A stretch of 64,000 nucleotides of DNA from assembly GCF_004798865.1 (NCBI RefSeq), contig NW_025335440.1, forward strand, positions 8,477,704-8,541,703, written 5' to 3'. The position numbers and the translations under genes were made by a program. Shown piece by piece: positions 43,911 to 56,514 of the stretch. The stretch comes from Varanus komodoensis (lineage: Eukaryota; Chordata; Lepidosauria; Squamata; Varanidae). The notes below the pieces were generated by a model, which saw nothing but the letters and a program-made list of their open reading frames with translations, had not been told where the DNA came from and searched no databases. Position 1 is the stretch's first letter. Every line of letters starts with the position of its first letter.

Positions 43911-44225
43911 TCAGGTTTATACCCCCTTTCCTCCAAGGAGGCCAATACTTTCCGTTACATCTCCACAACAACCCTGCAGAGTAGATCAGGTGGAGTGTCC
44001 GTGACTGGCCCAAGCTCAAAGTCATCCAGTGAGTGTTATGCCAAAGTGGGACAGAAACCCAAATCTGATCTCTCCATTTCAACCCTGTAGCCCGAAGCTC
44101 CGCAACCTGGTGCTCCACAAATCAGGATTCCCAACCGTTGTCCGTACTGGCTGAGGCTGATGAGAGTTAATGTCCAAATCAAACCAGCCTGGGGTAGGTT
44201 GCTGTAACCACTACACCACTCTGTC
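43911..44225 (-). mobile_element. MIR-type SINE interrupted by a MITE
   Basis: The tail and CORE (43911-44060: 'ctccacaacaaccctgcag', 'tgactggcccaagctcaaag') and the head (44206-44225: 'taaccactacaccactctgt') are antisense SINE parts. They are separated by the palindromic MITE at 44128-44205. Confidence 0.7.
44128..44205. mobile_element. MITE nested in a SINE
   Basis: 'ggctgaggctgatgagagtt' followed by 'gtccaaatcaaaccagcctg' and 'gggtaggttg' matches the right half of the palindromic family seen at 1867-1981. It lies inside the SINE at 43911-44225, so it inserted later. Confidence 0.55.
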
Positions 44226-47200
44226 TGGTCATGGGGGCAGGTTGCACTGGAGAGCACTGCAGGCAAAGTCCCCCAAAATCTGGGGCTTGGGTCAGTTTTC
44301 AAGCTGCTCCCCTTTCTATACTTCACACTTTTGATATTTCCTAAGAAGTCAAAGAGCAAGGTTAGGACATTTTTCTTTTAGGGTTTTTCGACTGGTTTTC
44401 TCCCACTAATTCCCATGGTATCTTTGCAATACGACCACTTAAGAACATGACATCCTCTGCAAAGTTACTCAGTATTTTTTAATCTTTACCCCCATTGGAT
44501 TTTTCTTGACTGACGTTTGAACAAATGGATCCAAACTCTGTTTTCAGATTGCCTAGCCACTCGCTACAAATTGCAGAAAGAAATCACCAGTGATTTCATT
44601 AGCATGAAGAGCTTGAATAATTATGAAAGGACCAGACTTGAATGGGGAATAGTATTAGAAATCTGAGATCAAGCTATGAATTCCTTTTATTAATCAATCC
44701 AGTGAGGTTTTGTTGCAAGGCAATATCCCTGAATCTGGGCAGGCAGATCGAATTATTCTGATAAGTAAGAAAGAGGAAAATCAATCAATGCTTGACTCAT
44801 GGATGCCTTTGCTCCAACTGGATCTGGTTTTTAAAATGTAGCATACGGGGCTTCTGTTTTGTTTTGGGGGGTTTTGGGGGCCAGGGTGAATATAATCGAC
44901 AGAATGCTTTCTACTCAATGACCAAATAGGTTTTATTCGTGGCAGAATATTATCTACCAGTGTAAGATTAATTATGGTTTCCACTGAAGTAACATTATCA
45001 GGTTAATCTCGGACATCAGCTGGGCGAACAGATGCTGCAAAGGAGCAGAGGGTGTTGAGAAAATGGATTAAGTCAATTCAGGCTTGTCAGGAGCTGTGTG
45101 TGGCTGCCCCCTGGAGTGCCTTCAGCCTTGGATAGATGGTTCCCACCCAGACAGCCACTGGGATCTTCCCAAAAGGGATTTATAGAGAAAAACAGGCCAA
45201 GGAAGGCAGAGAGGAGGTAGCGTTTAGGCTTCTCCAGTCCAGCCTTGTTTGAGCGACATGGTGCTCCAGAGTTTCAGTGTGTTCCTCTATCCTTGGTCCA
45301 TCTTCGGTCTTAATGTCTGGTCAGATCCTTGATTCTGTCTCCTGGTTTGTCTTTGGGTTTGTCCTGCCTTTGGGTTTGGCATATGCATTGGTCTTTATTA
45401 CGGGTTCTGTCCCATGGTTTCTGGCTCCTAGCTCTTCAAAGAGATAACAGTCCTCTGACAGCCCTTCAAAGAAAGGAGTGTCTCCTCTAAAGTAGGACAC
45501 CTGGCCACCCTAGCTGGCAGCCCGGGCACCCTGGTGCCTCCTTCACAATTTCCTAGACTTCACAAATGTGGGGTAAAATTGGAGGCATGGCACACGCCCA
45601 CACACACAAGGCGCACCTGTGCACACACAAAACGGTTGTGAACACATGAAGAAATGGCTCCAAGGTGCCCTTCTTTTTCTGGGGAAGCAAGCAAAAGAAG
45701 AATGTCTCCAGAAATTTTCTCAGGAGGAGAATAAGCCTTCTGAGAAACATTGGTTCCGCTTGATGTACAAGCTGCAGAAGTGAATTTGCCATCATGAAGA
45801 ACGGTTCCTCCAGGGCAAACTGAAGGAGACTTGCAGCCTAATTGATTTGACTTGAGTGGCCAGCGTGTTTCGAAAGATCTTTCCCGTCATACCAGTCGTC
45901 CCCATTTGAACACTCACATCCTAGTTGGGATTAACGTGCCCGCAGTTTCCTGCTGTGCCACTAGGTGTCATTTAGAGTGTAGGCAAAGCCCCCTTTGGCT
46001 AGAGTGGGAGTCATTAGTACCTCGAAGTGGGCGAAAGGACGATGATGTGTGAATGCAGAAAACTGGCTTCTGTGTGCTGATATACAGACTCTCCTGGGCC
46101 CAGTGTGGATTGGGCAAGGTTAGAAAGAATTAATTTGGCAAATGCCTCCTCCTGAGTCACCTAATTAATTCCTTCTAAGCTTGGAGCCCCTGAAAAACCA
46201 GGAAAACCACATGAGTCCGATGCCTTTCGTAACGTTATCCCCTGCATCAGCTTTTCCCTTTGGATGCTACTCTTTTCCAAATTCAAAATGTGCGGAAGAG
46301 ATGAGAAGGCAATGCTGTTAGGAGAAGACAGGTCTCAGAATCACTTGCTTCGTTTTTATTATGGATTTATTACATTTCCAATCTATGCAGGTCCTGATTG
46401 CATCTGGAATGTTTAAGCATTACTATTATTATTATTATTACTATTACTACTATTATTATTATTATTAGAACATTTCTATGTTTAAGCATGTGCAGAAGCT
46501 GTGCCAGCCCCTTCCTTCATCCAATTATCCTTCAACAGCAGATGCCGGGAGCTGAAGCTGGGCTTCAACATAGGAAAAAACTGTTGCTTAGTCATTGCTG
46601 AGCCCAAAGCACTTTGCCTGTGTTATCATAGGGCCCTTTTCCAAGGTAGATCCATATTATTGTCTGCATGTATTTTCTAAGGTTCAAGGCCACCCGTTTG
46701 GAGAGCTCACAGAGGCAGGTTTCTCTGCACCCCAGTCTCCTTTCAAGCAGATGAGGACAGAAAGTATCTCACTGTTGTTTTTATTGTGGTAAATTGGCGG
46801 ATTAGGCCAACTTTACGACACAGAAGAGCAGTATTGCAGAAGTCGTTAACCAACAACACTGGCAAAATTAGAATACCAGGTGCTAGGGAAATCTGGCTTT
46901 GTGCTAAGCTGATTGTTCCAAACAGAAAACCTCTCTTCCCTTCCCAACCAGAGTTAGCTCCACCTTCAGGGTGGTTCCCACTGCTGGTGGGCCAGACAGA
47001 GGGGACATCGGACACTGTTCCCTTTGTCTGCTCTTTTGATGTGACACCAAAAAACGGGCTTGATCTCGTTAAGACACCTGTTTCTGAGGCTGGCTGCTCG
47101 ACAGTCATTTGCCTGAAGCAGACGTGGGCTGGTTCTCACTGGCCTCTTGGCTCAAGGCTGGCCTTGGCATTTCAGCTCAGCATGCTGACTCGGCTCATCT

Positions 47201-47251
47201 TCCAGGGCTGATTCAGAGGCGGAGGCGGGGGAGAAGCAGGCCTAGTCCCTA
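44226..47251. other. Intronic stretch with short L2 stub
   Basis: A CA-rich run lies at 45590-45630. At 46425-46482 an (ATT)n tail leads into 'agaacatttctatg', the last few bases of an antisense L2 end. The 141-residue frame at 46786-47211 has no domain. I see no exon. Confidence 0.45.
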
Positions 47252-47335
47252 TTTTATTTATTTATTTATTTATTTTATTGATTAAAACATTTTTATGCCG
47301 CCCCATTCGCCGAAGCCTCAGGGCGGCTTCCCTAC
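47252..47335 (-). mobile_element. L2 LINE 3' terminus
   Basis: (TTTA)n is followed by 'aaaacatttttatgccgccc' and 'cgccgaagcctcagggcggc', the antisense terminal hairpin. It is heavily 5' truncated. Confidence 0.85.
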
Positions 47336-47849
47336 CATGGCTTTAGAACGTGCTCGTCCCGATTCATGGGGGATACAGCTGCCTTTTGCTACTTACTAGT
47401 CCTGGTGATTATAAGCTATGGCTAGTGCGTTGATGTACCCCAGTTGCTGGGGAGCATGGACAGGAGGGCTATTGCCCTCCTGCCCTACTTCCGACTTTTC
47501 CACGGGCGGCTAGGCAGCCCACGCGAAACGGATGCTGGACCCCGCTCTGACCTAGCAGGGCTTTTCTTAGGTCTGGAGCCTGGAACTAGCTGGCCTAAGC
47601 CCCATTCCAAGTTGCCCCGTGGCTGCACGTGCCCCTTCAGCTCCGTTTTTCCGAGGCTGCCTCGGAAGCCCTGTTCCGTGGTCGCTCTTGCTCCGGTGTG
47701 CCACTGAGTGGCCTCAACCATTGATGGGGTAGTGCGGGGGAGATGGAAGCTTCCAAATGGCTCCCACTTCCTCCCCTGCGCATTTGGCACATTTGGTTAA
47801 CCTCCTGCTGCAGTCTTACAGCCACAGGGGAAGAGCTAGAGCTATTTAT
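47336..47849. other. Intronic stretch
   Basis: It is GC-rich with short frames on both strands. No motif or repeat is recognised. Confidence 0.4.
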
Positions 47850-48510
47850 TATTTATGTATTTATTATTAAATGTATATTATTTATTTATTATTAACAGTT
47901 GTTTGTTTGTTATTAAATATATATTCTGCAAATGTATATTCTGACTCTCCAGGCAGATTACAGAACAAGGGAATAAAATCAATTATACCAATAAAGAATG
48001 AAAGTAATGATTATAATATACATAATGCAAGAATAAACCAACAAATAAACAAAGCACACCAGTATGTATCGTACACAATATACAGTTCACAAGAATATAC
48101 AGTGATTCCCAACTGAGAGTTAAGGCGTTAACATGGATGTTAAAACAGTATAAGTTAAAATTCTAAAACACCGTAATTCCATTTCAGGGTGTGCAAAATA
48201 AAATCAGTTATTAAAATGCCTGGAAAATAATGTTGGTTTCTCCTGGTGCTGAAAAGATTGTAATGAAGGCACCAGGTGAACTACGGGAGGCTATTCCACA
48301 GGTGGAGCGCAGCCACTGAGTTGCCCCCCTCCTTCTCAGAGGGGCCTCCTCCCCAGATTTTAAGGACTGGGTAGGTATATATGGGAGCAGGCGGTCCTTC
48401 CGGAATCCTTGTCACAAGCCAATTAGGGCTTCGTATGTTAAAACAAGCACCTTAAACTGGGCCCAGAGCTCAGCTGGTAACCAGTGAAGCCGGTATAGCA
48501 TTGCGATTAT
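47850..48510 (-). mobile_element. L2 LINE 3' part, AT-rich 3' UTR type
   Basis: An (ATTT/ATTA)n tail and a long AT-rich 3' UTR (47850-48230) are followed by antisense ORF phrases: 'ggcaccaggtgaactacggg', 'tatatgggagcaggcggtcc' and 'caccttaaactgggcccaga'. The ORF residues QFKVLVLTYEALIGL are visible in the minus frame. It resembles 13516-14190. Confidence 0.8.
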
Positions 48511-48642
48511 ATGCAATGATGTTACATTGCAATTGTACCCTGCAAGGCAGCTTCCATAGCTTCGTTTTATCCTCACAACAACAACCCTGTGAGGTAGGTT
48601 GGGCTGAGAATGAATGACTGGCCCAGCGTCTCCCAGGCAGAA
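48511..48642 (-). mobile_element. MIR-type SINE fragment next to L2
   Basis: 'ttttatcctcacaacaacaa', 'ccctgtgaggtaggttgggc' and 'tgactggcccagcgtctccc' give an antisense CORE and tail. The head is missing. It apparently interrupts the L2 ORF at 47850-48510. Confidence 0.75.
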
Positions 48643-50482
48643 CAAAAGCCCCAGCATGTTTTAGTCAGTGAGAGAAAAATCTGTACGTATCAGAGATGAT
48701 TGCAATGCGTGCAAACGGCTGGGGAAAGATGCACCAAAATGCGCACGGGTTGTCATGCACGAGGAAAAAGAGCAGCCCTCGTGGTCTGATACAAACTTGA
48801 GACAAACGCGCTTCTTTGATGAGCTTGAGGTTTGGTGGTTCACACATCCCTGATAGTCCAACGCATTTGGGGAGAACCAGGAGGTGGGTGACTGCCATAC
48901 TGAAAGGATGACTCCGTCCTGGTTACCTGAAGGAACGCCTCATCCCATATGTCCCTTCCTGGACCCTGAGGGTCTTCATCTTCAGGGGTCCAGGGGAAGG
49001 GGGGCCGGAGGCTACCAGGAGCACGGCCTTCTCAGTTGTGGCCCCCGGCTCTGGAATGAGCTCCTCAAATAAGTGTGCCTGGTGCCAGGAAAAACCCCTT
49101 TTTATTTCCCCAGCATTTCTGGGCGATGGCTTGCCCCACAAATAGGGGTGGGGCAGCCTGCGCAGATGCTTCCCCCCCCCCCCCCAGTGCAGTGCATTTC
49201 GGCTCCATCTCCATTTCCAGAGGGTAATGTCTCCCCAACCGCTTTCTATGGGGCGTGGTTTGGGGTGGTCCCCGAGCCAGCGGTGCGATGGTTGCTGGAG
49301 CGAAGGCTCAGACGGCGCTCGTACGGCACAGCAGCGGCCTCCGAACAATTAATACGTTAATAACGAGCACGGCACAGAAGCCAGATTGTCTACTGTGAGA
49401 AATTAGCTTGGCAAAGCTTTCATCGCACTCCTGCTGAAACGGCTCCCTTTAGGCACGCGGGCAAAATGCTTTGCCTTCTCTCTCTGAGTGGTAGTGGCAG
49501 AGCTGTGCGCCTCCTCCTCCTCCTCCTCCTCCCGACAGCGGAGTTCATCTGATGCAATGAGCGTGCGTGGCACACACCGCTGGGGGTGCCGAAGTGCGAG
49601 GACGCTGCTCTGGCAGAATTGCACGGCAGGGCAACGCTTTCTGTGTAATTCCTTCGAGATTAGGGGCGCTCTGACATTTATATCCGTGTGCGAAAACAGC
49701 ATTTCAAGCCTTGGAACGGGGGGGGGGGGGTTCTGCCGCTCACTTGAGTGGGCCCTTCCGAGCTTTTGCAGGGAGGTGGGAAAGTTCTCGAGCTCCTGTT
49801 ATTCCCCAACATGTTGTCATGGCTGTCTGAGCAGACAAATGGCACGGCCCTCGAAAAAGGCACGGAGGGAATTCCATGCCCAAAAATAAAAACAAACTGC
49901 ATTTGACTTATGGCAGAGCTCCACCGCCATTTTGGACCTCGGGGCACATTTTGGAATTTGGGCCCATTTGGGAAATAGTTCATCAGTACCGCTTGGGTGC
50001 CTCCCGCTTGTAGTGTATGGATTGTAGGCTGCGTCTCATGCAACGAGAGCTTTGGTTCCTCGTCTGCTCAACACCACAATGTCTCCTTAATAAACAGTCG
50101 CCTGATTCCGCTAATTGCTAGCAATGGAATATGGTTAATGCTCCTTTGAAACACTTGCTTGGGCACCGGCCAGGAGTTGCTTCTTTTGATGTTATTACAC
50201 AAATAAATTTTAGCCTGCAGCAGTCTTGAATATTCACTGGTGCACTGACTTTTTTAGATGATTGACCTGTTTCTGGAAATTAACAGATGGACAGGAAAAT
50301 GGATTTTTGGTGCCCTCTTGAAAGCTAAAAGACCGCTGCCGCAGAATTGGAAAGGTAGACACTCAGCTCCTATCAGTGCAAAGGACTGAGGTCTTTGGAG
50401 GTGTTTAATGCATGAACTGATGGAACATATACTCCAAGTGGATATTTATTTGGACATTTGGTCCACTTTTATTTATTTATAC
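48643..50482. other. Intronic stretch with homopolymer runs
   Basis: A C run lies near 49170-49186, (CTC)n at 49510-49532 and a G run near 49720-49731. Frames of up to 141 residues lack domains. Confidence 0.45.
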
Positions 50483-51547
50483 ATTCATGTTTTGGGATAC
50501 ACCAAAGCACTGTCCGGTGGATTAGGGCATGGTTGACTGACCGAAAGCAGAAGGTAACCATTAAGGGGGAATCATTGGGATGGCGGCCAATGACAAGCGG
50601 GGTCCCCCAGGGCTCTGTCCTGGGGCCGATCCTGTTTAATCCTTTCATTAACAACTTGGAAGAAGGGGTGAACAGTCTGCTGATCGAATTCGCAGACGAC
50701 ACTAAAACTGGAGCAGTGGCCACAACTGAGGAGCAGGTACTCCAGATCCAAAAGGATCTGGACAGACTATGGAAGTGGGCAGGAGACAACAGGAAGGTGT
50801 TCAGTGTGGGAAGAGCAAGGTCTTGCACTTGGGGCATAGGAATGGGGGTCATAAGTACAGGTTAGGTGACAAGTTGCTGGAGAGCAGCACTTGTGAAAGG
50901 GACCTCGGGGTGCTGGTCGACTGCAGGCTAAACATGAGTCAGCAGTGTGATGCGGTGGTCAAGAGGGTGAACGCCAGCCGTGGTTGCATAGCCAGAAGTG
51001 TACTACCACTCTACATGACTCTAGTGCGCCTGCAACTGGAGTGTTGTGTTCAGTTTTGGGCCCCTCATTACAGGAAGGATATAGCCAGGTCAGAGTCAGT
51101 GCAGCAAAGGGCCACAAGGTTGGTGGCCGGTTTGCAGGGGATGCCGTATGAGGAGAGACGGAGGGAACTGGGTCTCTTCAGCCTGGAGAAGAGGAGACTC
51201 AGCGGGGATCTGTTGGTGACATACAGGTATGTGAGGGGGTGTCACACGGAGGTGGGTAGAGACCTGTTCTCCCCTGCAGAGGAAGGCAGGACGTGCTCCA
51301 ATGGAGCAAAGCTCAGGGAGCCAAGGTTCCATTTGGATGCCAGGAAGCACTTCCTGGCAGTCAGGACCCCGAGGGTGTGGAATGGGCTTCTACGGGAGGT
51401 TGTTCAGGCCCCATTGGTGCGGGTGTTCAAGGATAGGCTGGACATGCACATGGTGGGCATGTTGTGAGCAGAGCCAGCTGGTGCCGGGGGTCAGACTAGA
51501 TGGCCCGGGAGGCCCCTTCTGACTCGCTCTGTTTTCTGTGTTTCTAT
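50483..51547 (+). mobile_element. CR1 LINE, RT active site to 3' end
   Basis: Longest LINE copy in the window. The RT motifs GVPQGSVLGPILF and then LIEFADDTK (the catalytic F-A-D-D) lie at 50590-50710. The chain passes through LQIQKDLDRLWKWAGDN, HLGHRN, CERDLGVLVD, NASRGCIARSV and LGLFSLEKRRLSGDL to LDMHMVGML at 51467. The frame is broken once, between about 50770 and 50865, where two overlapping frames each carry part. The last bases (gtcagactagatggcccggg ... gtttctatg) are the CR1 3' end. Endonuclease and ORF1 are absent. Confidence 0.95.
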
Positions 51548-51835
51548 GTATAGGTCATCTATAGCTGCTGAGGCCTTCCTAGGCAGCTTACAGTACATAG
51601 AACATATTAAACAAAATAAAACACATTTAACCCTATTAAAATAAAATGAATAAAACACCTCTGAAAACAATATAAAAGGGGCCACAGCATTCAGGCCAAG
51701 TGTTAAAGAATTTGCTTAAAAGGTCTGTCTTCACTTGGCACCAAAAGCAAAATAAAGATGGCACCAGGCAAATTTCCTTAGGTCCTGTATGGAAACCAGT
51801 GGACAATTGACAGAAAGTTGCATATGTTTCATACA
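51548..51835 (-). mobile_element. L2 LINE 3' UTR fragment
   Basis: 'aggcagcttacagtacatag' followed by an A-rich stretch, 'gcttaaaaggtctgtcttca', 'cttggcaccaaaagcaaaat' and 'ggcaccaggcaaatttcc' parallels 54060-54260. It abuts the CR1 3' end on its left. Confidence 0.75.
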
Positions 51836-53229
51836 AAACATGCTTCTATATTTAAAAAACAGAAGAAAGTATTAAAATATGGAGGCCTGTCGGCACCATG
51901 TCAGGGCCCCCTGGCCTTTGGCATGAAATTAGATTTTTGAACCGTTTGCAAACACCTAGTTATGTCAATATTTCTCAAAATGTTTGGTTGCTTATGTGCT
52001 TGAAATTTTGTGCAATCTAGATTCCCCGTTCAAACTCCACAAAAGCATCTCTTGTTTCTTTGTGGGGGTTTTGGGAGCACCAAAACACAGGTGACTGAGC
52101 CCACCTGGCCCAAGAAACCTTCCTGCCGGAGGCAAGAACTCTCATTGCAACCTGCCCCTTCCTGACCGCAGCGATCTCACCCAAGCACCTGCGGCAGGCC
52201 GGACGGGTCTCTCAGGAAGTGAGCAGGGCTCCCAGGGACCATCAGGACAGGCATGAGACCCGCGGCTGCAATGAGGGAAGTGGGGCGCAGACGTGCCGTG
52301 AGCCAGTGGGGGGCAGGAGCAAAGGATGCACCAGGCACTCGATCAGTCGGCCGCCTGAGCAAAGGATTCACCTTACCTAATGAGAGGGCCGGCCCGTGAC
52401 GGAAGGGGATGCCGGGATGCTCTGTGCCGAGGAGACGGGGAGAGTGGCGAGGTTTTCCCTCCTCCCCGACAGCTTGAGCACTCGCTGATGACGCAGGCAT
52501 AACGGACGACAGCGAGCCCGTGACATTCGCTGCCGTGGGATTTGGTAATGGCACCTGAGTTAGGGGCTTTTAAAGGGCATTAGACAAATGGGTGGATGAT
52601 GGATGTCTCCGCGAGCATTAGCCGTGACGACTAAATGGAGCCCTTCGTGTCCAGCGTCGTGCGGCACGACGGCAGGCTCACTGAGGCGCAAGCAGCAGTG
52701 GGGGGCTCTCTCGCTCCGTAGGCCCTCCTGGCTGTCGCTGGTCCAAGCAGGGATGTAGGAGAGGCCCGCTAGGAGGGACCAGGTGTGTGAATTGTAAATT
52801 GGGATGTAAATTGACTTTCCCACACATTATCATCATTATTCATCATTATTCTTATTGCATCACATTTATACCACCCATAGCTGAAGCTCTCTGGATGGTT
52901 CACAGCATTGTCTGGCTCAGCCCTTTGGGTTCTGCCCCGTTCTGCTCCACTGGAGTCAGTTCAGTTTGTTCTGAGCTGAGACAATACGGGGACTCCTCTT
53001 CCTCTTTTAAGGCAAAGAACATTCCCCACCGCCATTCCCCATAGAGGAGCTGGCCAGAATGGCGGTGGCCTCTAATTCGGATGTGGGGGATGTGTTGGCC
53101 TCCAGCACCTGAGGGCAACAGCTTAAGGGGACGTGCCAGGTACAATTCAACCAGTTGCCAGGCACAAGAGAGGTTCCCACAGGGGTAGCTTCTTTTCCCC
53201 AGGGATCGCGTGAACCTGCCCAGTTCTCT
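51836..53229. other. Intronic stretch
   Basis: A 125-residue minus frame at 52177-52554 has no motif. At 52855-52905 'atttataccacccatagctg' may be an L2 3' remnant. No exon is seen. Confidence 0.4.
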
Positions 53230-53372
53230 TCCGCCCACCTTCTGAATCAGCCGCTTCAACGGTCCCTTAACAGCAGCTCCAGCCTGGTTGATTTTCTGGG
53301 AGCATTAATGTTTGACATGGTGGACCTTGACTCTGATCTGGCAGGGTTCTTCTCATGTTCTTATTTTGAATA
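53230..53372 (+). mobile_element. CR1/L3 LINE 3' end
   Basis: 'gctccagcctggttgatttt', 'tgacatggtggaccttgact' and 'gatctggcagggttcttctc' give the sense 3' end of an L3-like copy. Confidence 0.6.
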
Positions 53373-53983
53373 AGGGCATTTTCTCAGATTAAGAACCATC
53401 TGGCCAAGGGTTTGGTTTCTACCGTTTGACGTAAAATTTGAGTGGTCTGAACATGGGATTAAGAAGCGCGTACAAAAGCACCCCAGTTCTGAATGCAGGC
53501 GTGACCTTGGTGGCTCCCTCCTGCACTAGTATAAACAACGTCCATAAATAGCTTCCCAAGGTTATCTGAATAGCAAGATGATCTCTACTGTTTTTTGCCG
53601 CTAACAACAGCTCTGTCCTTCCTTTTCTGCGATGTGGCGCTTGTTGCGAGGACAAGACGTGTTCCGTTGTTCGCGCTCCGGTTTATCACTGCTCTTCTTC
53701 TTCTTTTATGGCTAGAAAGAAATTCATTTCATACAGTTTATAATTCTCATGGGAGGAATTACAAAGGTTGATTGAATTTCCTCCCCGCCCCCAGCAAACT
53801 GGGAAAGATATTGTTAAAAGCTGGTAGAGATATAGATTTAACAGGGTAATTGAACAGAACTGTGATTACATGTATTGAACATCTATTTATTGCCTTTTCC
53901 ACACTGAGCTGCTACCGGTATGGCCTTTGTTTTCTAATTTGTAACCTGCCACTTCCTGAAAACTCTTGAAAGCATCAAGCCAA
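53373..53983. other. Intronic stretch
   Basis: Nothing is recognised apart from a short CTT run near 53693-53708. Confidence 0.4.
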
Positions 53984-54025
53984 TGCTTGCTTGCTTGCTT
54001 GCTTGCTTGCTTATTTATTTATTTA
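53984..54025 (+). repeat. (CTTG)n followed by (TTTA)n
   Basis: About seven TTGC/CTTG units pass directly into TTTA units, the tail of the adjoining antisense L2 copy. Confidence 0.95.
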
Positions 54026-54890
54026 AAACATTTTTATGCTGCCCCCATCGCAAAAAAGCCTCGGGGCGGTTCACAACAAAAACAAAATATACAAATATAA
54101 CAATTATACAAGAAAAATATTAAAACCTGGTGCTTCTTGGCTTAAAAGATTTAAAATCCTATAAATACCAATAAATTAACAATTAAAATAAGTTTTAAAT
54201 AAAAAGGTCTTTGCCTGGTGCCGAAAAACAAATAACGACGGCGCCAGGTGGACCTCTCTGGGGAGCGCATTCCATAGGTGGGGCGCCACCGCAGAGAAGG
54301 CCCTCCTCTGGGTACTCACCCTCCTAATATCCTTCACAGAGGGTTCCCAGAGAAGGGCATCTGTTGCTGATCTCAAGGGGCGGGAGGGCATATATGGATG
54401 CAAGCGTTCCTTTAGATACCCAGGGCCCAAGCCGTTGAGGGCTTTATAGGTGATAACCAACACCTTGAATTGCCCGGACTTCAATGGGAAGCCAGTGAAG
54501 CTGATGGAGAACTGGGGTTATATGAGAACAACGCCCAGTCCCTGTCAGCAGCCTGGCAGCTCTATTCTGCACCAATTGAAGTATCCGGACCGACTTCAAG
54601 GGCAGCCCCACGTAGAGCGCATTGCAGAAATCTAATCGGGAAGTCACCAACGCGTGTGTCACTGTCGCCAGGCAGTCGTTCTCCAGGAAGGGACGCAGCT
54701 GATGTATCAGCCGAAGCTGAAGGAAGGCGCTCCTCGCCACCGCCGTCACCTGGGCTTCTAGAGACAACTCAGGGTCGAGGAGCACTCCCAAGCTGCGGGC
54801 CCTGTCCCTGCATATTGTATTTTGCCTCTGTAGGGGAAAAAGCTGAGCACTGTTGAACAGATGTGAGAGCATGGAATGTTCATGAACATT
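54026..54890 (-). mobile_element. L2 LINE, C-terminal ORF with complete 3' end
   Basis: Best L2 copy in the window. The minus frame 54444-54929 carries LGVLLDPELSLEAQV, AFLQLRLIHQLRPFL, SRLDFCNALYVGLPLKSV and LVQNRAARLLTGTGRCSHI. The next frame, 54176-54484, carries QFKVLVITYKALNGLGPGYL, FSAVAPHLWNALPREV and FRHQAKTFLF. One frame break lies near 54450. The 3' UTR ends with the 'gccgcccc'-type hairpin next to (TTTA)n. This copy ties the many short hairpin ends in the window to L2. Confidence 0.93.
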
Positions 54891-56254
54891 CCAGTTGTTC
54901 AGTGAACCAAGCCATGAAAATGGCCTCATTCCAGCTGGAGTAAGGGACGGGTACGTATATTGTCAGGCTTGCTGAAAGTAAAATGTCATGCTGGCCTTGG
55001 GGGCAGAAATACAATTGTGGGGCAAGTTTGGGGAGAGAGGTCTGAGGAAGTCAGGAAGCAAGGATTTCTGCCTCGACTAGGATTTCTGGAGAGTATTTAG
55101 CCCTTACTGCTGTGTCACCACAAAGAACTCTTGATTTTTCGCTATATTAGGCAATGGTTGCCGTCCACACAGGGCTGAAGGTGTCTCATGAGAATGCAGA
55201 TCCGTTTGTCCTCTGAGCAGAGTCCTTGTGATGTGGGAAAAAAACCCCTCCGGACTCTGCCTGCCCATTATAATGACAGGTTTTGCCAGTGTGAAGAGAT
55301 CCAGAATGAGTGTGCAGCAGGCCTTCCGAGCCAGCTCAAGGCCGCAGAGCTTCGAGGATGCGCTCAGACCTAGTCTTTGCAAGGCCCCCAGCTGTGGGCA
55401 GCCTCTTTCGGTGCTTCCCACCCCCCACCCGACTCCCACTTTCACTTTCATTCCCAGTTCTGTCGAGTGGCCAAGGCTCCCAAGAAGGAGCTGTGGAAGA
55501 CGCCAATCTCATGACTGCTGGCTGTCCAAGGTGGCCCCGCATTTCTCCAAGATGGCGCCAGCTCAGCCATGGGGGAAACAGCAGTGGGGTGCTAAGTCGG
55601 GGCCCCCAGGGTGGAGGTTCCCCACCCCATCCCTGGTGTATAGGGTTCTGGCATAAAGTTGGGGTTTAACACCTACTTCCTCCATTCAACTTAATGGGGC
55701 TTACTTCTGATTAAACATATACAAGTTTGCACTATTATGAAATGCAGCCGGGGTCAAGCATAACATGGTGGTCAGATGATCTTGCTAATCCCACGTGGCC
55801 CCCTCTGGGTCACATGATTTCAGGGAATCGGGACCCCCTTCTGCTGTCTTCTTGGATGTCCCATGATCTCATGAGGATCCTCCTCCCCGTGAGACCACCC
55901 CAACTGGCTTCCCCTGCCCCATGCCTTCTCCAGCTGTGGAGAAGATACAAGGCAGGCCAAGCCAAAATCCCTTTGCTACCTGTGACCCATAACTGGAGGT
56001 AGTAAGAGGAATTCTCTCTCTAGCTGCTCACTAGGGGATGGAGCCCTGTAATGGCTGGGGGCTGGCAAGCTCAGTGGGCCCCATCCATGGAGGGAGCTCA
56101 AGCTTCTGCTGGCCGGATGGACAACTTCCGGTTGGATTAGACCCCTGGACTGGAAGCTTCCCTTTTCCTGTTCTAAAGGATGGGCACCTGCTCCTGTCCT
56201 ACTTTTAAAAAAATGCTATACTGATACTGTTCCAACCTCTGTTAAAGACATTGG
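54891..56254. other. Intronic stretch
   Basis: Frames of 115-142 residues at 55.1-55.67 kb overlap on both strands without domains. No named repeat is seen. Confidence 0.4.
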
Positions 56255-56514
56255 CTGGTTCAGACAACCTGTTGCTGTTGAAACATGGGTTAATGTGCTG
56301 TCTGAACCCAGCTGTGCTAACAAACCACAGCTTGTTTATCACAAACAGCCATGAAGAGAACTTGTGGTTTGTGGCTGGTTTGCAAACCGTGGGTTGTTCT
56401 CTCTGGCTTGTTTGCTGGGTTCAGACATAAGGATAACTCATGTTTTGAGAAGGATATGCGTTCAAGCCATATTCTACCCTGGAGTGTTTGGCTTATTGTG
56501 TTGTCTGAATTCAG
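56255..56514. mobile_element. Palindromic MITE-like element
   Basis: It begins 'ctggttcagacaac' and ends 'gttgtctgaattcag', an inverted repeat of about 13 bases. Inner phrases 'aacatgggttaatgtgctgt', 'aaaccacagcttgtttatca' and 'ttgtggtttgtggctggttt' are mutually inverted. It is the same family as the split element at 11935-12505. No target duplication was confirmed. Confidence 0.6.
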
